Assembly: GCF_026914265.1 (NCBI RefSeq) | Contig: NC_069132.1 | Location: forward strand, 70,756,993-70,820,992 | Origin: Mya arenaria | Lineage: Eukaryota > Mollusca > Bivalvia > Myida > Myidae | Direction: 5' to 3' | Length of the DNA: 64,000 nt | Part shown: in pieces, positions 1 to 13,200 of the stretch | How the letters are laid out: each line of letters starts with the position of its first letter | Numbering within the stretch: the first letter of the stretch is position 1 | Notes under the pieces: generated by a model | What the model saw: only the letters and a program-made list of their open reading frames with translations | What the model was told of the DNA's origin: nothing | Databases searched by the model: none | Made by a program: the position numbers and the translations under genes

Positions 1-3000
1 GCCTGGGTTATTTCTGTATAGGTCGTGCGTGTTTTATATCCACACCTGATGCCTGGGTTAGTTCTGTATAGGTCGTGCGTGTTTAATGTCCACATTTGAT
101 GCCTGTGTTAGTTCTGTATAGGTCGTGCGTGTTTAGTATCCACACCTGATGCCTGGATTAGTTCTGTATAGGTCGTGCGTGTTTTATGCCCACACCTGAT
201 GCCTGTGTTATTTCTGTATAGGTCGTGCGTGTTTTATATCCTCACCTAATGCCTGGGTTATTTCTGTATAGGTCGTGCGTGTTTAGTATCCACACCTGAT
301 GCCTGGATTAGTTCTGTATAGGTCGTGCGTGTTTTATATCCTCACCTAATGCCTGGGTTATTTCTGTATAGGTCGTGCGTGTTTTACACCCACACCTGAT
401 GCCTGGGTTAGTTATGTATAGGTCGTGCGTGTTTTATATCCACACCTGATGCCTGGGTTTGTTCTGTATAGGTCGTGCGTGTTTTATATCCACACCTGAT
501 GCCTGGGTTAGTTTTGTATAGGTCGTGCGTGTTTTATATCCACACCTGATGCCTGTGTTGTTTCTGTATAGGTCGTGCGAGATTACTGTCCACATCTGAT
601 GCCTGTGTTAGTTCTGTATAGGTCCTGCGTGTTTTATATCCACACCTGATGCCTGGGTTATTTCTGTATAGGTCGTGCGTGTTTTATACCCACAAATGAT
701 GCCTGTGTTAGTTCTGTATAGGTCGTGCGTGTTTTATATCCACATTTGATGCCTGTGTTAGTTCTGTATAGGTCGTGCGTGTTTAATATCCACATCTGAT
801 GCCTGGGTTAGTTCTGTATAGGTCGTGCTTGTTTAATGTCCACATTTGATGCCTGTGTTAGTTCTGTATAGGTCGTGCGCGTTTAATACCCACAAATGAT
901 GCCTGTGTTAGTTCTGTATAGGTCGTGCGCGTTTTATATCCACATCTGATGCCTGGGTTATTTCTGTATAGGTCGTGCGTGTTTAATGTCCACATTTGAT
1001 GCCTGGGTTAGTTCTGTATAGGTCGTGCGTGTTTAATGTCCACATTTGATGCCTGGGTTAGTTCTGTATAGGTCGTGCGTGTTTAATACCCACAAATGAT
1101 ATCTGTGTTAGTTCTGTATAGGTCGTGCGTGTTTAATATCCACATTTGATGCCTGGGTTATTTCTGTATAGGTCGTGCGTGTTTAATGTCCACATTTGAT
1201 GCCTGGGTTAGTTCTGTATAGGTCGTGCGTGTTTAATATCCACATTTGATGCCTGGGTTATTTCTGTATAGGTCGTGCGTGTTTAATGTCCACATTTGAT
1301 GCCTGTGTTAGTTCTGTATAGGTCGTGCGTGTTTAATGTCCACATTTGATGCCTGGGTTAGTTCTGTATAGGTCGTGCGTGTTTAATGTCCACATTTGAT
1401 GCCTGGGTTATTTCTGTATAGGTCGTGCGTGTTTAATGTCCACATTTGATGCCTGTGTTAGTTCTGTATAGGTCGTGCGTGTTTAATGTCCACATTTGAT
1501 GCCTGGGTTATTTCTGTATAGGTCGTGCGTGTTTAATATCCACATTTGATGCCTGGGTTATTTCTGTATAGGTCGTGCGTGTTTAATGTCCACATTTGAT
1601 GCCTGTGTTAGTTCTGTATAGGTCGTGCGTGTTTAATGTCCACATTTGATGCCTGGGTTATTTCTGTATAGGTCGTGCGTGTTTAATGTCCACATTTGAT
1701 GCCTGGGTTAGTTCTGTATAGGTCGTGCGTGTTTAATGTCCACATTTGATGCCTGGGTTAGTTCTGTATAGGTCGTGCGTGTTTAATACCCACAAATGAT
1801 ATCTGTGTTAGTTCTGTATAGGTCGTGCGTGTTTAGTATCCACATCTAATGCCTGGATTAGTTCTGTATAGGTCGTGCGTGTTTAATGTCCACATTTGAT
1901 GCCTGTGTTATTTCTGTATAGGTCGTGCGTGTTTAGTATCCACATCTGATGCCTGGGTTATTTCTGTATAGGTCGTGCGTGTTTAATGTCCACATTTGAT
2001 GCCTGGGTTATTTCTGTATAGGTCGTGCGTGTTTAATGTCCACATTTGATGCCTGGGTTATTTCTGTATAGGTCGTGCGTGTTTAATACCCACAAATGAT
2101 ATCTGTGTTAGTTCTGTATAGGTCGTGCGTATTTTATATCCACATCTGATGCCTGGGTTATTTCTGTATAGGTCGTGCGTGTTTAATGTCCACATTTGAT
2201 GCCTGGGTTATTTCTGTATAGGTCGTGCGTGTTTAATACCCACAAATGATATCTGTGTTAGTTCTGTATAGGTCGTGCGTGTTTAGTATCCACATCTGGT
2301 GCCTGGGTTAGTTCTGTATAGGTCGTGCGTGTTTTATATCCACACCTGATGCCTGGGTTATTTCTGTATAGGTCGTGCGTGTTTTATATCCACACCTGAT
2401 GCCTGGGTTAGTTCTGTATAGGTCGTGCGTGTTTAATGTCCACATTTGATGCCTGTGTTAGTTCTGTATAGGTCGTGCATGTTTAGTATCCACACCTGAT
2501 GCCTGGATTAGTTCTGTATAGGTCGTGCGTGTTTTATGCCCACACCTGATGCCTGTGTTATTTCTGTATAGGTCGTGCGTGTTTTATATCCTCACCTAAT
2601 GCCTGGGTTATTTCTGTATAGGTCGTGCGTGTTTAGTATCCACACCTGATGCCTGGATTAGTTCTGTATAGGTCGTGCGTGTTTTATATCCTCACCTAAT
2701 GCCTGGGTTATTTCTGTATAGGTCGTGCGTGTTTTACACCCACACCTGATGCCTGGGTTAGTTCTGTATAGGTCGTGCGTGTTTTATATCCACACCTGAT
2801 GTCTGGGTTATTTCTGTATAGGTCGTGCGTGTTTAATATCCACACCTGATGCCTGTGTTGTTTCTGTATAGGTCGTGCGAGATTACTGTCCACACCTGAT
2901 GCCTGGATGAGTTCTGTATAGGTCCTGCGTGTTTTATATCCACACCCGATGCCTGGGTTATTTCTGTATAGGTCGTGCGTGTTTTATACCCACAAATGAT

Positions 3001-3699
3001 GCCTGTGTTAGTTCTGTATAGGTCGTGCGTGTTTTATATCCACATTTGATGCCTGTGTTAGTTCTGTATAGGTCGTGCGTGTTTAATATCCACATCTGAT
3101 GCTTGGGTTAGTTCTGTATAGGTCGTGCTTGTTTAATGTCCACATTTGATGCCTGGGTTAGTTCTGTATAGGTATTGCGTGTTTTATACCCACAAATGAT
3201 GCCTGTGTTAGTTCTGTATAGGTCGTGCGTGTTTAATATCCACACCTGATGCCTGTGTTGTTTCTGTATAGGTCGTGCGAGATTACTGTCCACACCTGAT
3301 GCCTGGATGAGTTCTGTATAGGTCGTGCGTGTTTTATATCCACATCTGATGCCTGGATTAGTTCTGTATAGATCGTGCGTGTTTAATATCCACATCTGAT
3401 GCCTGGGTTAGTTCTGTATAGGTTATGCGTGTTTAATATCCACATCTGATGCCTGGATTAGTTCTGTATAGGTCGTGCGTGTTTAATATCCACATCTGAT
3501 GCCTGGATTAGTTCTGTATAGGTTATGCGTGTTTAATATCCACATCTGATGCCTGGGTTAGTTCTGTATAGGTCGTGCGTGTTTAATGTCCACATCTGAT
3601 GCCTGGATTAGTTCTGTATAGGTCGTGCGTGTTTAATATCCACATTTGATGCCTGTGTTAGTTCTGTATAGGCGTGCGTGTTTTATATCCACATCTGAT
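1..3699. repeat. 50-bp tandem satellite (about 74 copies)
   Basis: The unit is 50 bp and starts GCCTGGGTTA, followed by a nearly constant core CTGTATAGGTCGTGCGTG and a variable ten-base block ending in CCACA(C/T)(C/T)TGAT. Variants include ATTTGAT, CAAATGAT and CTCACCTAAT endings. The array starts before the window and ends near 3699, where it passes into an AT-rich sequence. Higher-order structure is visible: the order of variants in the first ~860 bp recurs from about 2351 to 3160. The unit length is not a multiple of three, and short open frames on the minus strand are only the repeat read in three frames. No gene is seen. Confidence 0.98.
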
Positions 3700-4150
3700 G
3701 TATATATATTTATATATTGTTGTTCAGTCCTGAGAACTCTTAGTTAATATAACTACTTGTTTGTACAGTACATGCTTTCTTAGTTTTTTTTCTTAATTTT
3801 GTTATTTTGTTGTTTATTCATTTGATTCGGAATGAAGCATTTCTTGATATCTTGTTTAGATATGCCATAATAACACAATCAAAACTGCCCAGACAGCACC
3901 AGTTGCCTAAATTTAACCCATATCATATTAAAGACACATTTCATATTATTATATAATAAGATAATTATACTAAAACAGTGGTTTCATCTCAACGCGTTAA
4001 GAATTTTCGATCATGTATTTATTACATCTTTTCTATTTATTCAAACAAACATCAACGACATGTCCAGTAGGCCTCGGTAAACCTTGGTGTTCTTTTACGG
4101 AGGCCAGGCCCAATTATTTCTCTAGAAATAACCTGAAAAAATTAAAGTGA
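3700..4150. other. AT-rich spacer, no gene seen
   Basis: AT-rich unique-looking sequence between the satellite and the first exon recognised on the plus strand. It could hold the promoter and 5' untranslated exon of the next gene, but no motif decides this. Confidence 0.5.
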
Positions 4151-6771
4151 TTGAATATTGTTAATAATAGCCTGGACTCAACCAGTCGCCAACGGGGAGA
4201 ACTGCCCTTGAACAGATTATCCGCGGACAAGACAAAACTACAGGAGAACAATGGTCGTCCCATGCTGCATATTGTGCGCATATTGAATGAACTAGGTCAG
4301 TTTTCTTCTGCTTTACTCTTTGTAAGTCTTTGCAAACTAGTGTCGATCTTCCACTTATTGCAACCTTGCAATCATGAATAAAATTATCAAAAACATTCAC
4401 TTATAGAGATATTTATTCAATAATATGTTGTATTCGAATATATTTATATATCGATTGTCGTATGAACAAATACTCAGTGATAAAAAATAAGATGAATGCA
4501 TGTTTTTTTCTTAATGGCTTTTGCGCAACAAAATGAAATGTTTGCAGCGAGTATTTCGAAAAAGACGAAATAATTTACTTAACTGAGTGGCCAAAAATGG
4601 AATAAACGAAACGAAATGCTCGCACATTTGGTGAATACGAATCTAGTTCGTTTATATTGAACTAATTCATTCAATGATATAGCTTTCTTTTTTAAGCGAA
4701 CCACGAAGAAGGGATCGCGGAGACGACTCATGATATCGTTGAACTGGTTGCCTCTCTGCTTCTTCCAGATAATGAAATACGAGAATTCGTGGATGGTGTC
4801 AAACACCGAGCAATCGAAATTATTTCTGAACACGGAGGTATTACTCTTCTTTGCTGTATTGATGTATTATATATCGTAAATAGGAACATTACCATGGACA
4901 GACTGTACCATGGCTGTGTTTAGAACGATAATGACCACGCAAAATTACATTTTACGGTCATTGTTACTGCACAGGAATTCTCTAGGGGTGAACCACAATT
5001 TGAAAACTTAACCATGCATTTTTGTTTTAAGAAGATGCACCATTATAAATCAGGAGTTCCCTTGGTCAATCAATAGAGAATGACAATGCTACTTGTTCCA
5101 GGTCTCTTGCCGGACACAGACGAGGACGATGAGGAGACAGAAATAACGCGGATGCTCAACGCATTTAACCCAAATGCAAATACGGTGATGGGGGGAATAG
5201 GGGAGGCCGAGGGTGAAGGACAAGGCATCGTAGGAAAACTGGAAATGCTTGGTATGTCTTTTAGGCATCGTGATAATGCATTAAAATGGACTTTGTGTTA
5301 TAAACACGTGCAGTGATTTGTATACAACTTTGAGCGGTTGTTTGTTAGTTTACTTTTGGCTAGTTTGTATGACAAACCATTTTTATTCATAAATAGTAAG
5401 TACAGGATGGCTTTTGACCAATCAATAAATATTTTGGCTAATATTATCCTTATTAAAAAAGACCAAGTTTTATTTATTGACTGCAGCTGCTTTCAGATTT
5501 AGCATTACCCTAAATATAAGTGCAATATTGGAATAAAACAAATTGTGCAAACCAAAAATGATATTTTATATCTGCGTTTTGTTCATTAAAATTATATTTG
5601 TTGTATAATTACAGGAATGGGTTTTCAAATGATAAGAGCGACTCTAGATTCCCTGTTGGAAAATCTTAAAGAAATAGATGAACAAGTCGAGCAAGGAAAA
5701 GATGAGCCAAGTAAATACCTTGTAGCAACACTGCCTTGGTTTAAATTATAATAGCAAAATTAAACAGTTAAATTAAAATGTACATCTGGCCCAAATGTTT
5801 TGCAGATCGTTTAAGTCATTATAAGTCCATTATTTATTAAACTGATAAAAACATCCTTTTATTTATGTAAGCTTCTAGTTTTGAGAAATTTTAAGACATT
5901 TTAAAGAAGTCATATTTAAGGCAATCACGATAAACTCTTTTTATGTTGAAAAATCTACATTAAGTAACAAATTTGGCTAATAGCGTTTGAAAAAATGGAC
6001 CCTTTTCTACGCTTGACTCACTCACTAAGTGTATCAAACAAATCAGGCTTCATCAACCATAATATGAGTCAAACCTTATAAATACACTATACAGTACGAC
6101 ACCTTTAGCGTCTATATATGTATCATGGCACGCATGAGATCGTTTCTTAGGCAATACATACATAAAATTATGCTATTTATTTCAAAATGATATTGATGTT
6201 TAAAGCGGGGACCGATAGCGAGAAACCAGATGGAACTGAACTGCCTGACAGCAATATGCCTGATGACGTCAATGATGGCGTTCAATCAAACGGCGAAGTG
6301 TCTAATAGTGACCGTACCGGAACCCAAACGACCACCGATCTTCCTGATGCTACCACCAGTGGTAGTCAATCTAATGGCGAAGTGTCTGATGGTGACAGTG
6401 GCGGAACCCAAACGACCACCGAACTTCCTGATGCTACCACCAGTGGTAGTCAATCTAATGGCGAAGTGTCTGATGATGACAGGGGCGGAACCCAAACGAC
6501 CACCGATCTTCCTGATGCTACCACCAGTGGTAGTCAATTTAATGGCGAAGTGTCTGATGGTGACAGTGGCGGAACCCAAACGACCACCGAACTTCCTGAT
6601 GCTACCACCAGTGGTAGTCAATCTAATGGCGAAATGCCCAAATCGCCCGATCAACGTCTGGTTTCATCAAGTGGGAACCTTGATGTGGAAAAGAAGCGTG
6701 TCCTTTTGCTGGAAAGGAATTTGCTGGAGGAGCTCGTGAAGAACAAGCTAAAGGATTTGTTAGTCGAGTAA
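4151..6771 (+). CDS. Unknown acidic protein with C-terminal 28-residue repeats, five exons
   Basis: I do not recognise the family. Five exons can be joined: about 4151-4295, 4697-4837, 5102-5251, 5615-5710 and 6206-6771. Every internal junction is phase 1, each intron has GT-AG ends, and the joined frame stays open, which is strong evidence for a real gene. The N-terminal third reads as an amphipathic helical region (motifs HIVRILNELANHEEGIAE and DIVELVASLLLPDNEIREF). It is followed by a very acidic stretch (DTDEDDEETE) and a second helical segment (TLDSLLENLKEIDEQVEQGK). The last exon encodes four 28-residue repeats rich in Ser, Thr, Gly and Asp, then a short coiled-coil-like tail (LLERNLLEELVKNKLKDLL) and a stop. 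No signal peptide or membrane segment is seen, so it is probably intracellular. The start codon at 4151 is the first in frame but an upstream exon is possible. The gene converges on the two-pore channel gene. Confidence 0.72.
6283..6645 (+). repeat. 84-bp coding minisatellite (four units plus a partial)
   Basis: Units begin at 6283, 6367, 6451 and 6535, with a partial unit from 6619. Each encodes 28 residues of the type SNGEVSDGDSGGTQTTTELP plus DATTSGSQ. The length is a multiple of three, so copy-number change keeps the frame. Units 1 and 3 share TTTDLP and an Arg, units 2 and 4 share TTTELP and DGDSGG, so the array appears to have grown as a 168-bp dimer. Confidence 0.95.
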
Positions 6772-7216
6772 AACAAACCAAAATGACATTCTAACTGCTA
6801 CTAGTGTATAAGTCCTTAAGTAATATCTAACATAGACATAAAAAGTATCCATGCATTGACATATTATGTATCCATGTCTAACCCAAATATGCTTGGTCTC
6901 TTTAGTTTCCATCGTATTGTTAAGAAAATATTTTGAACTTTGACTCTCCTTTTAAAAAACCGATTTGTTTTATATTCATACTTTGTATTTCAATGCATGG
7001 TAACCATTGATAAAATGATTCATTTTAAAATGCTAACAATGAAACCAAAAGTGTCCACTTAATACGTAATAATGTTTATTTTGATAAATATTCTCAAGGT
7101 TTGCTTGAGATGTTTTATTAAACCGCAATAAAATAAATTGAAAACGATTATAAGCATTCATCATATCCAATTCAATATTTAAACCCTGTGCTTGTTTGTC
7201 CGTTAATAGAGTGTTT
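6772..7216. other. Convergent 3' region between two genes
   Basis: AT-rich non-coding DNA between the stop of the plus-strand unknown gene and the stop of the minus-strand two-pore channel gene. AATAAA-like signals occur for both strands between about 7065 and 7135, so the two 3' untranslated regions may overlap. Confidence 0.45.
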
Positions 7217-10200
7217 CTACGCGAGCATCGTCTTCGCCTTATTCTCCTCGCTCCTGTCCTTGAAGTCGATGGTGGTATCAACATCACCTTCCCCATCATA
7301 TAACTGCTGAAGCAGAACCTCGATCTTCGTCCAACCTGAAATAAGATAGGTGTACGTGTTCATGAAAAAAAAAATCACCTGATGACTTGTCAGGTCCAAG
7401 AAAAATGTATAGAAACGATCGCATTGAATTGAGAACGAAAATTACATATATATATTAAATCATGGTGAATATAAATTATGTATATCTGTTTGCTGTGACT
7501 AAAATAAAGGGATAATACCACATACCCTTCTTCTTGATGTGAAATCGTATACCGTCAAACTTGTTTAGCGTTGGGATAGAACTCTTTCTCTTATTTACGT
7601 ACGAGCTGAATGTTGAAAATCTTATTTCGGCGTTACGAAAACCTGACAAAAACATATATAAATACATCAGTAAAATTATATCACTCACTTCACAGTTTAA
7701 ATGAAAACATTGAGCAATACAGGCCTTCTGTGGTACTGATGGATTCAGTACTGGACACATATCGATGAAATACGGTTTCAGATTCCTGAGACACATTTCA
7801 GGTTGAAACCATGGGTTTCACAATAATACAATGAAAACTTCAGGGACAATCCAAGAAGTCAAAAATTCTAAAATAAACCTGTCTAGGTGCACCATGCAAG
7901 GGACCAAACAATGAATTAAACACAAACGTATGAACTCCACATACACAATAACAAACACCACAGTACAAATACGCATCAAAATAGTTTTACCGATAAATGA
8001 TGGGATATCACCTTGGTAAATGTAAATGTATACAAGATACCAGTACGCTTCTGTATACATTACTACTAACATTACCCCCCCCCCCCCCCAGTTAATTATT
8101 TTGAGTGAGATCAACCATGATCAGTATTTGGTTATACAAAGTGAAAGTCATGATCACACTGCATGTTGGCAAGCCAGGGTAAGATGATACGCAAGTGTTT
8201 TCGTCAATCGTGTGCATGTAGATAATTGGAAGTGTTTATGGGTTTAACTTTCAGATATACTTTACCTTTCAAAGTAGTTGTGTATGATTCATGTTAGGAT
8301 AATAACGGGATAACTTATAAAAGTGATTAGTTCATTCTTTCATTTTTGTTTATGTGTTTTTGGTTTTAATGATAAACATGATGTGTTTTTACATAAGTTA
8401 AAAATCGTGTTAAGGAAGTAATGTGACAGGATAATTAGGGCTAAAATGAAAGAGAACTTGACACTAGTTATTTTTATGTATATGACTGTATATGATAGTG
8501 TTTGTGCAGAAAGCTGTGATAGACTCATGAGAAATCTGTCAGTAGGCGATTGTAAATGTTACAACAGTCACGAAAATGTTTCTTTATATTGCACAACGAA
8601 AGAACATTTGCCTTTAAATGAGCTGAACGAACATTTCTTCGATGATGTTGTCGTCCTTCATCTGTTCGGAAAAGGTGCATGGCGGTCCTTGCTTGACATT
8701 GATAAACCTTTTCGCCATGTTGTTGAGCTTCAAGTTGCAGACACTGGAGTTGGTGAGAGAATTACGTCCCAGTTCATTTCCTTGATGAAATCATTGGAAA
8801 ACTTGACATTTAGAAACTGTAACATTGTCGACATAGAACCTAAAGCGTTCGCCGTCTTGTCTTCGTTAAAGAAACTGGATTTATCTCTGAACAGCAACTT
8901 AACATTGCAGAAAGTAACAGATAGTTTGCTAAACTTGACGACACCTCATCTACACACGTTAAATCTTAGTGGCATACATAATGCGAAGCTGCTGAAGTCC
9001 GCCAGTTTGCAATATCCGTTTTTCCGAAACCTGAATACAACATACCTGAGAGTTTTAGACATCAGTTGGATAAGAATACGGACTATAGAAGATTCGTTTG
9101 AACAAACTCAACATTTACGTGTTTTAAATATGTCCGGGACTAACATGTTTGGCACCATTAACTGCATGTCAACAATGTTGACTCTCCACAGATTAGAGGT
9201 GTTGAAGCTCGATAACTGGCCTAGTTTTGCCCGTGCTTCTGAAGGTGCAATGTATCCCGAAGAACCACTTCCTTTTAGAAAACGATCGGAAATATGTCAA
9301 AAGTGGCAAAATACAGACGACAGAGGATGCATGCTAGTACCAAGCCAATTGACATCGCTTTTCATGCGATCATCAATGTTGACAGCATTTTTCTGGCATA
9401 CTTCCAAGGGCTTTTGTATTAATGAACAGAACCATTTAAAATATTTTCTAGCATCGCATGGCCAAACTTCAAACCCTCTGGGACCTTTTTCCGGTTTGAA
9501 ACAATTGCATTATTTTGATATTTCACATCTAAAGGTTACACCCGATGGACCAGCGGTTAACCCACATTCATTTAACGACATGCCGAAGGTTGAAGTTCTT
9601 TTAATTGAAGACTTGAAGCTTCAATATTTTACTGAATATCAGCTATCGACTCTAGTTACCAACATACCACATCTACGAGAGCTTAATATTGCGGCCAACG
9701 GTATTATAAAGCTACCCGTGGCATTCATCACAAATAACCCAAACATTCAGCTATTGAACGTTTCCCATAATCGATTGACTGACTTTGACGTAGATATAGC
9801 GGGAAATAAAATTCTAAAGACGATTGACTTGAGTAACAACAACTTCAAAACCATCAATCCTCGTTTCATAACAAACGTTATTGCTGTCACCAAAACAAAC
9901 ACACTTTCTGTACTGCTGAATGGAAATCAACTTGATTGTTCCTGTAATGTAATCAGATTTATTTCTGTCCAGAATTTAAACTTTTCCCTTACATGTACCA
10001 AAAGTGAAAAATCGTATTTTTTAACTCCCGAAACTGTTCAAACTATCCCAGAGGATATAGAAAATATTTGCAATGAGGAACAAGCCATGGTCTACTGGAA
10101 AACATTCCTGATAGCTGGATGTAGCGTTATTGCTCTGGCGGGTATTGCTGTGTTTCTAGTCTGCAAACTGAGACGTAAACAGGCCATTAGCAGTTATACA

Positions 10201-13200
10201 ATAAACTACTGCAGGAATAACACACTGAATCATGCTGTCTTTCTTTCGTATTCATCTGAAGACACGGAGTTCGTTATAGGAAAACTGTATCCAAATCTTA
10301 AAAGGAAACTCGAAAAAAATTCGAATGATTTCAACGAAACGATAGTATTTAGCGATAGGAATTTTCAAATCGGTGAATATTTAGATGAAGGGATAACAAA
10401 AGCTGTACAAAACAGCTTTGTCACTGTTTGTGTCATTTCTGAACATTTTGTAAGAAGTGAATGGTGTTTGAAAGAGATACGCCAGGCATTGTCATCGAAT
10501 GTTCCAATTTTACCTGTGTATTTAGAGGCTATTAACACTTCAAGTATTCCCAGCTGTATGCTTTCTATTTTCAATTCTCGAGCACGGTTAATGTGGCCAA
10601 AGACAGTCGTATCCAGTGAAAACACCACATCAGGATCGTCACAAACAGTTTCAGAAGAGTTAACATCCAGCGAAAGAGAGGCATTACAAAAACTAAGTGA
10701 AAGTATATTTTTTCACGTAAAAAATACAGAACATATTAAATTAAGAATGAAGTGATGTAACCGTTGAAATAAAAGTTTCATCTTGTTCGTGAAATATTTT
10801 CATCTTCTGCTGTTCATGTTATTATATGGTTTGTCAACTGGCATGGTTTTATTAATAAATAATGTAATGTGCTCCATTTTGATGTATAAATCTTTCATGT
10901 ACGTGTATATCATCTACGTCCCCCGTCCGTCATTACCGCAATAACACAGGCAACTTATTCAGAGTTTCAAATAGTTTTGAGAAACCATAACCAAAATTGC
11001 CGATTAAATCGAAGACCTCGAGTTATTGTAAATAAGTTTAAACGTACGGCAAATACCTCTGGGTGTTGATTTCTCAATCCAAGGGTGGACAGGAGGCAGT
11101 TTGATATTATTACCCTCCATTAATTCGGACATCTGCTCATCTGACATTGGCTGTGATATCTCTAAGCCTCTAGAGGGAAAAACATATAAAGTTGTACAGG
11201 TAACAGTTCTGTATCAGTTTCGGCTAACTACAACTGTTCATCCAATACGACAAGGGATAAAAATACTCGATTGAAAAACTATATATATGTTATTTATAAG
11301 ATTGTTAAAAAAATAAAATTGATAAAAATGATTCCAGTTCTGTATCAGTTTCGGCTCACAACAAACTTTCATCAAATTGTTCGACCTTTCTCTACAAGGG
11401 ACAATAATAGTTTTTTTGATACTCGATTGAAAATTATACAAATGTTGATAAGAATATAGTTTAAGGAAATACGCTTAATTGATTAGCATACGTTTCGGCG
11501 TCGATGCCAAGTCCCAGTTCTTTGATCTTCTTCTCGACGGTGGAGTCGACTTTGCCATCCTTCTGTATCGTGTACTCGTACATGAACATGTCCACGATAA
11601 ACGCCGTCATAATGCTAAAACAGGACAAAAGGTAAAAGAGCACAGTAACAAGTTTGTTATATTGCCATGGAAACTACAAGAAGTTATCCAGCAGCTAGAC
11701 TATCTAATAGTTACAAATCATTTAATAGAAAAAAAGATACTGCAATGCTGGGCCATGTTTCAATCCGATATCTTGGTCGTAAACCTTCTGCTGCTTAAGA
11801 GTGCTCGTGGAAACACGTACAGTTAAGGGCAGAATCTATGTGATAAATGTGCTAACGATATTTCTGTTGAAACGCAGTTAACGCCAAACTGGCAAATGCC
11901 TGTAAATTTACAAGCCTTAATGTCTTTATTGAAACAGGCCATATAACGAACTAATCCTTTAACAATAACGAACTTATCCTTTAACCGTAACGAACTAATC
12001 CTTTAACAGTAACGAACTAATCCTTTAACAATAACGAACTAATCCTTTAACAATAACGAACTTATCCTTTAACCGTAACGAACTAATCCTTTAACAGTAA
12101 CGAACTAATCCTTTAACAATAACGAACTAATCCTTTAACAATAACGAACTAATCCTTTAACAGTAACGAACTAATCCTTTAACAATAACGAACTAATCCT
12201 TTAACAGTAACGAACTAATCCTTTAACAGTAACGAACTAATCCTTTAACAATAGACAACATTCAAATACAAACCCCGTTTTGAGGCACAAGGCAATGGCC
12301 TAATCTACACTGAACAAGAGACACAAACGTTAAAACACAATATACACACGTTCGAACAGCACAAACAGACCACATACGCATAAAAATATGGAATGACTGC
12401 ACATCTTACTTCATAACGACTACGGTGACACATGCGTAAAAGATGGCGAAGTACGCCCGGGTCGCTTTATTTGTCACTAGCACGAACCCGTTGGTGACAA
12501 CTGAAATAATAATGAACATAAATTGAAATTAAATTAATTTACTTTTAGTATAATCGACGTATATAAAAATTCAGTAATATATCATTAATTTCGTTAGAAT
12601 TTAGAATTTACAAGCAATGACAATGTTTTACCGAGTGTTAAAGGTGTGATGCGATACTATTCAAAGTTAAGTGAAATTCTGCCGAATTTAGAAGGAATAA
12701 TTAAAAAATATAATAAATTATTTCTTTACTGTCCCAGTTGTTATCGAACAAGATAGTACAGAGGACAAGGGTAGCGCTGCCGATGTCGTTAAAATTCAGA
12801 TAACAATAGTTGCTTTCATGAAAGGCGCTGTCTTTTAGGACTTCGTTTCCGCAGTAAAGCAATGAGGGGTCAGTTGTGTTTGTCGGGATCGAATTGAACG
12901 TCTTAATTCTGCCCTTGAACAATTCCAACCCGATGATAGCGAAGATGTAAAATATAATCTGAAATGTGTATAGAAAATAAAATTCGCATCCATACCTCTA
13001 TTGAAAGGCTGGATTTACAGAATTGTATAAGAAATTATAATAAAAAATAATTTATTCTAAAACTGATCTTATTGAGTGGGTCTTATTTACATTTTACAGA
13101 CCGTTCCAAGGCGGTACCTAACAATTCTTGATAAACATACCTATTTTTTATTTATAGTATGTATGCACTGTGCTGTTTGTAGAGTTGTGTGCTGTTCTTC

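Noticed and set aside
2708-3395. Minus-strand open frames in the 50-bp satellite
   Set aside because: A 50-bp unit read in three frames gives a 50-residue period with frequent stops from unit variation; no splice or start signals.
1-3699. CRISPR-like regular spacing in the 50-bp array
   Set aside because: There are no unique spacers; the whole unit repeats, in a eukaryotic genome.
6286-6739. Open frames in other frames and on the minus strand over the 84-bp coding repeat
   Set aside because: They shadow the true frame, which is supported by four in-phase upstream exons.
8075-8089. Run of 15 C bases near the TLR
   Set aside because: Simple homopolymer; a G-quadruplex on the minus strand is possible but nothing links it to regulation.
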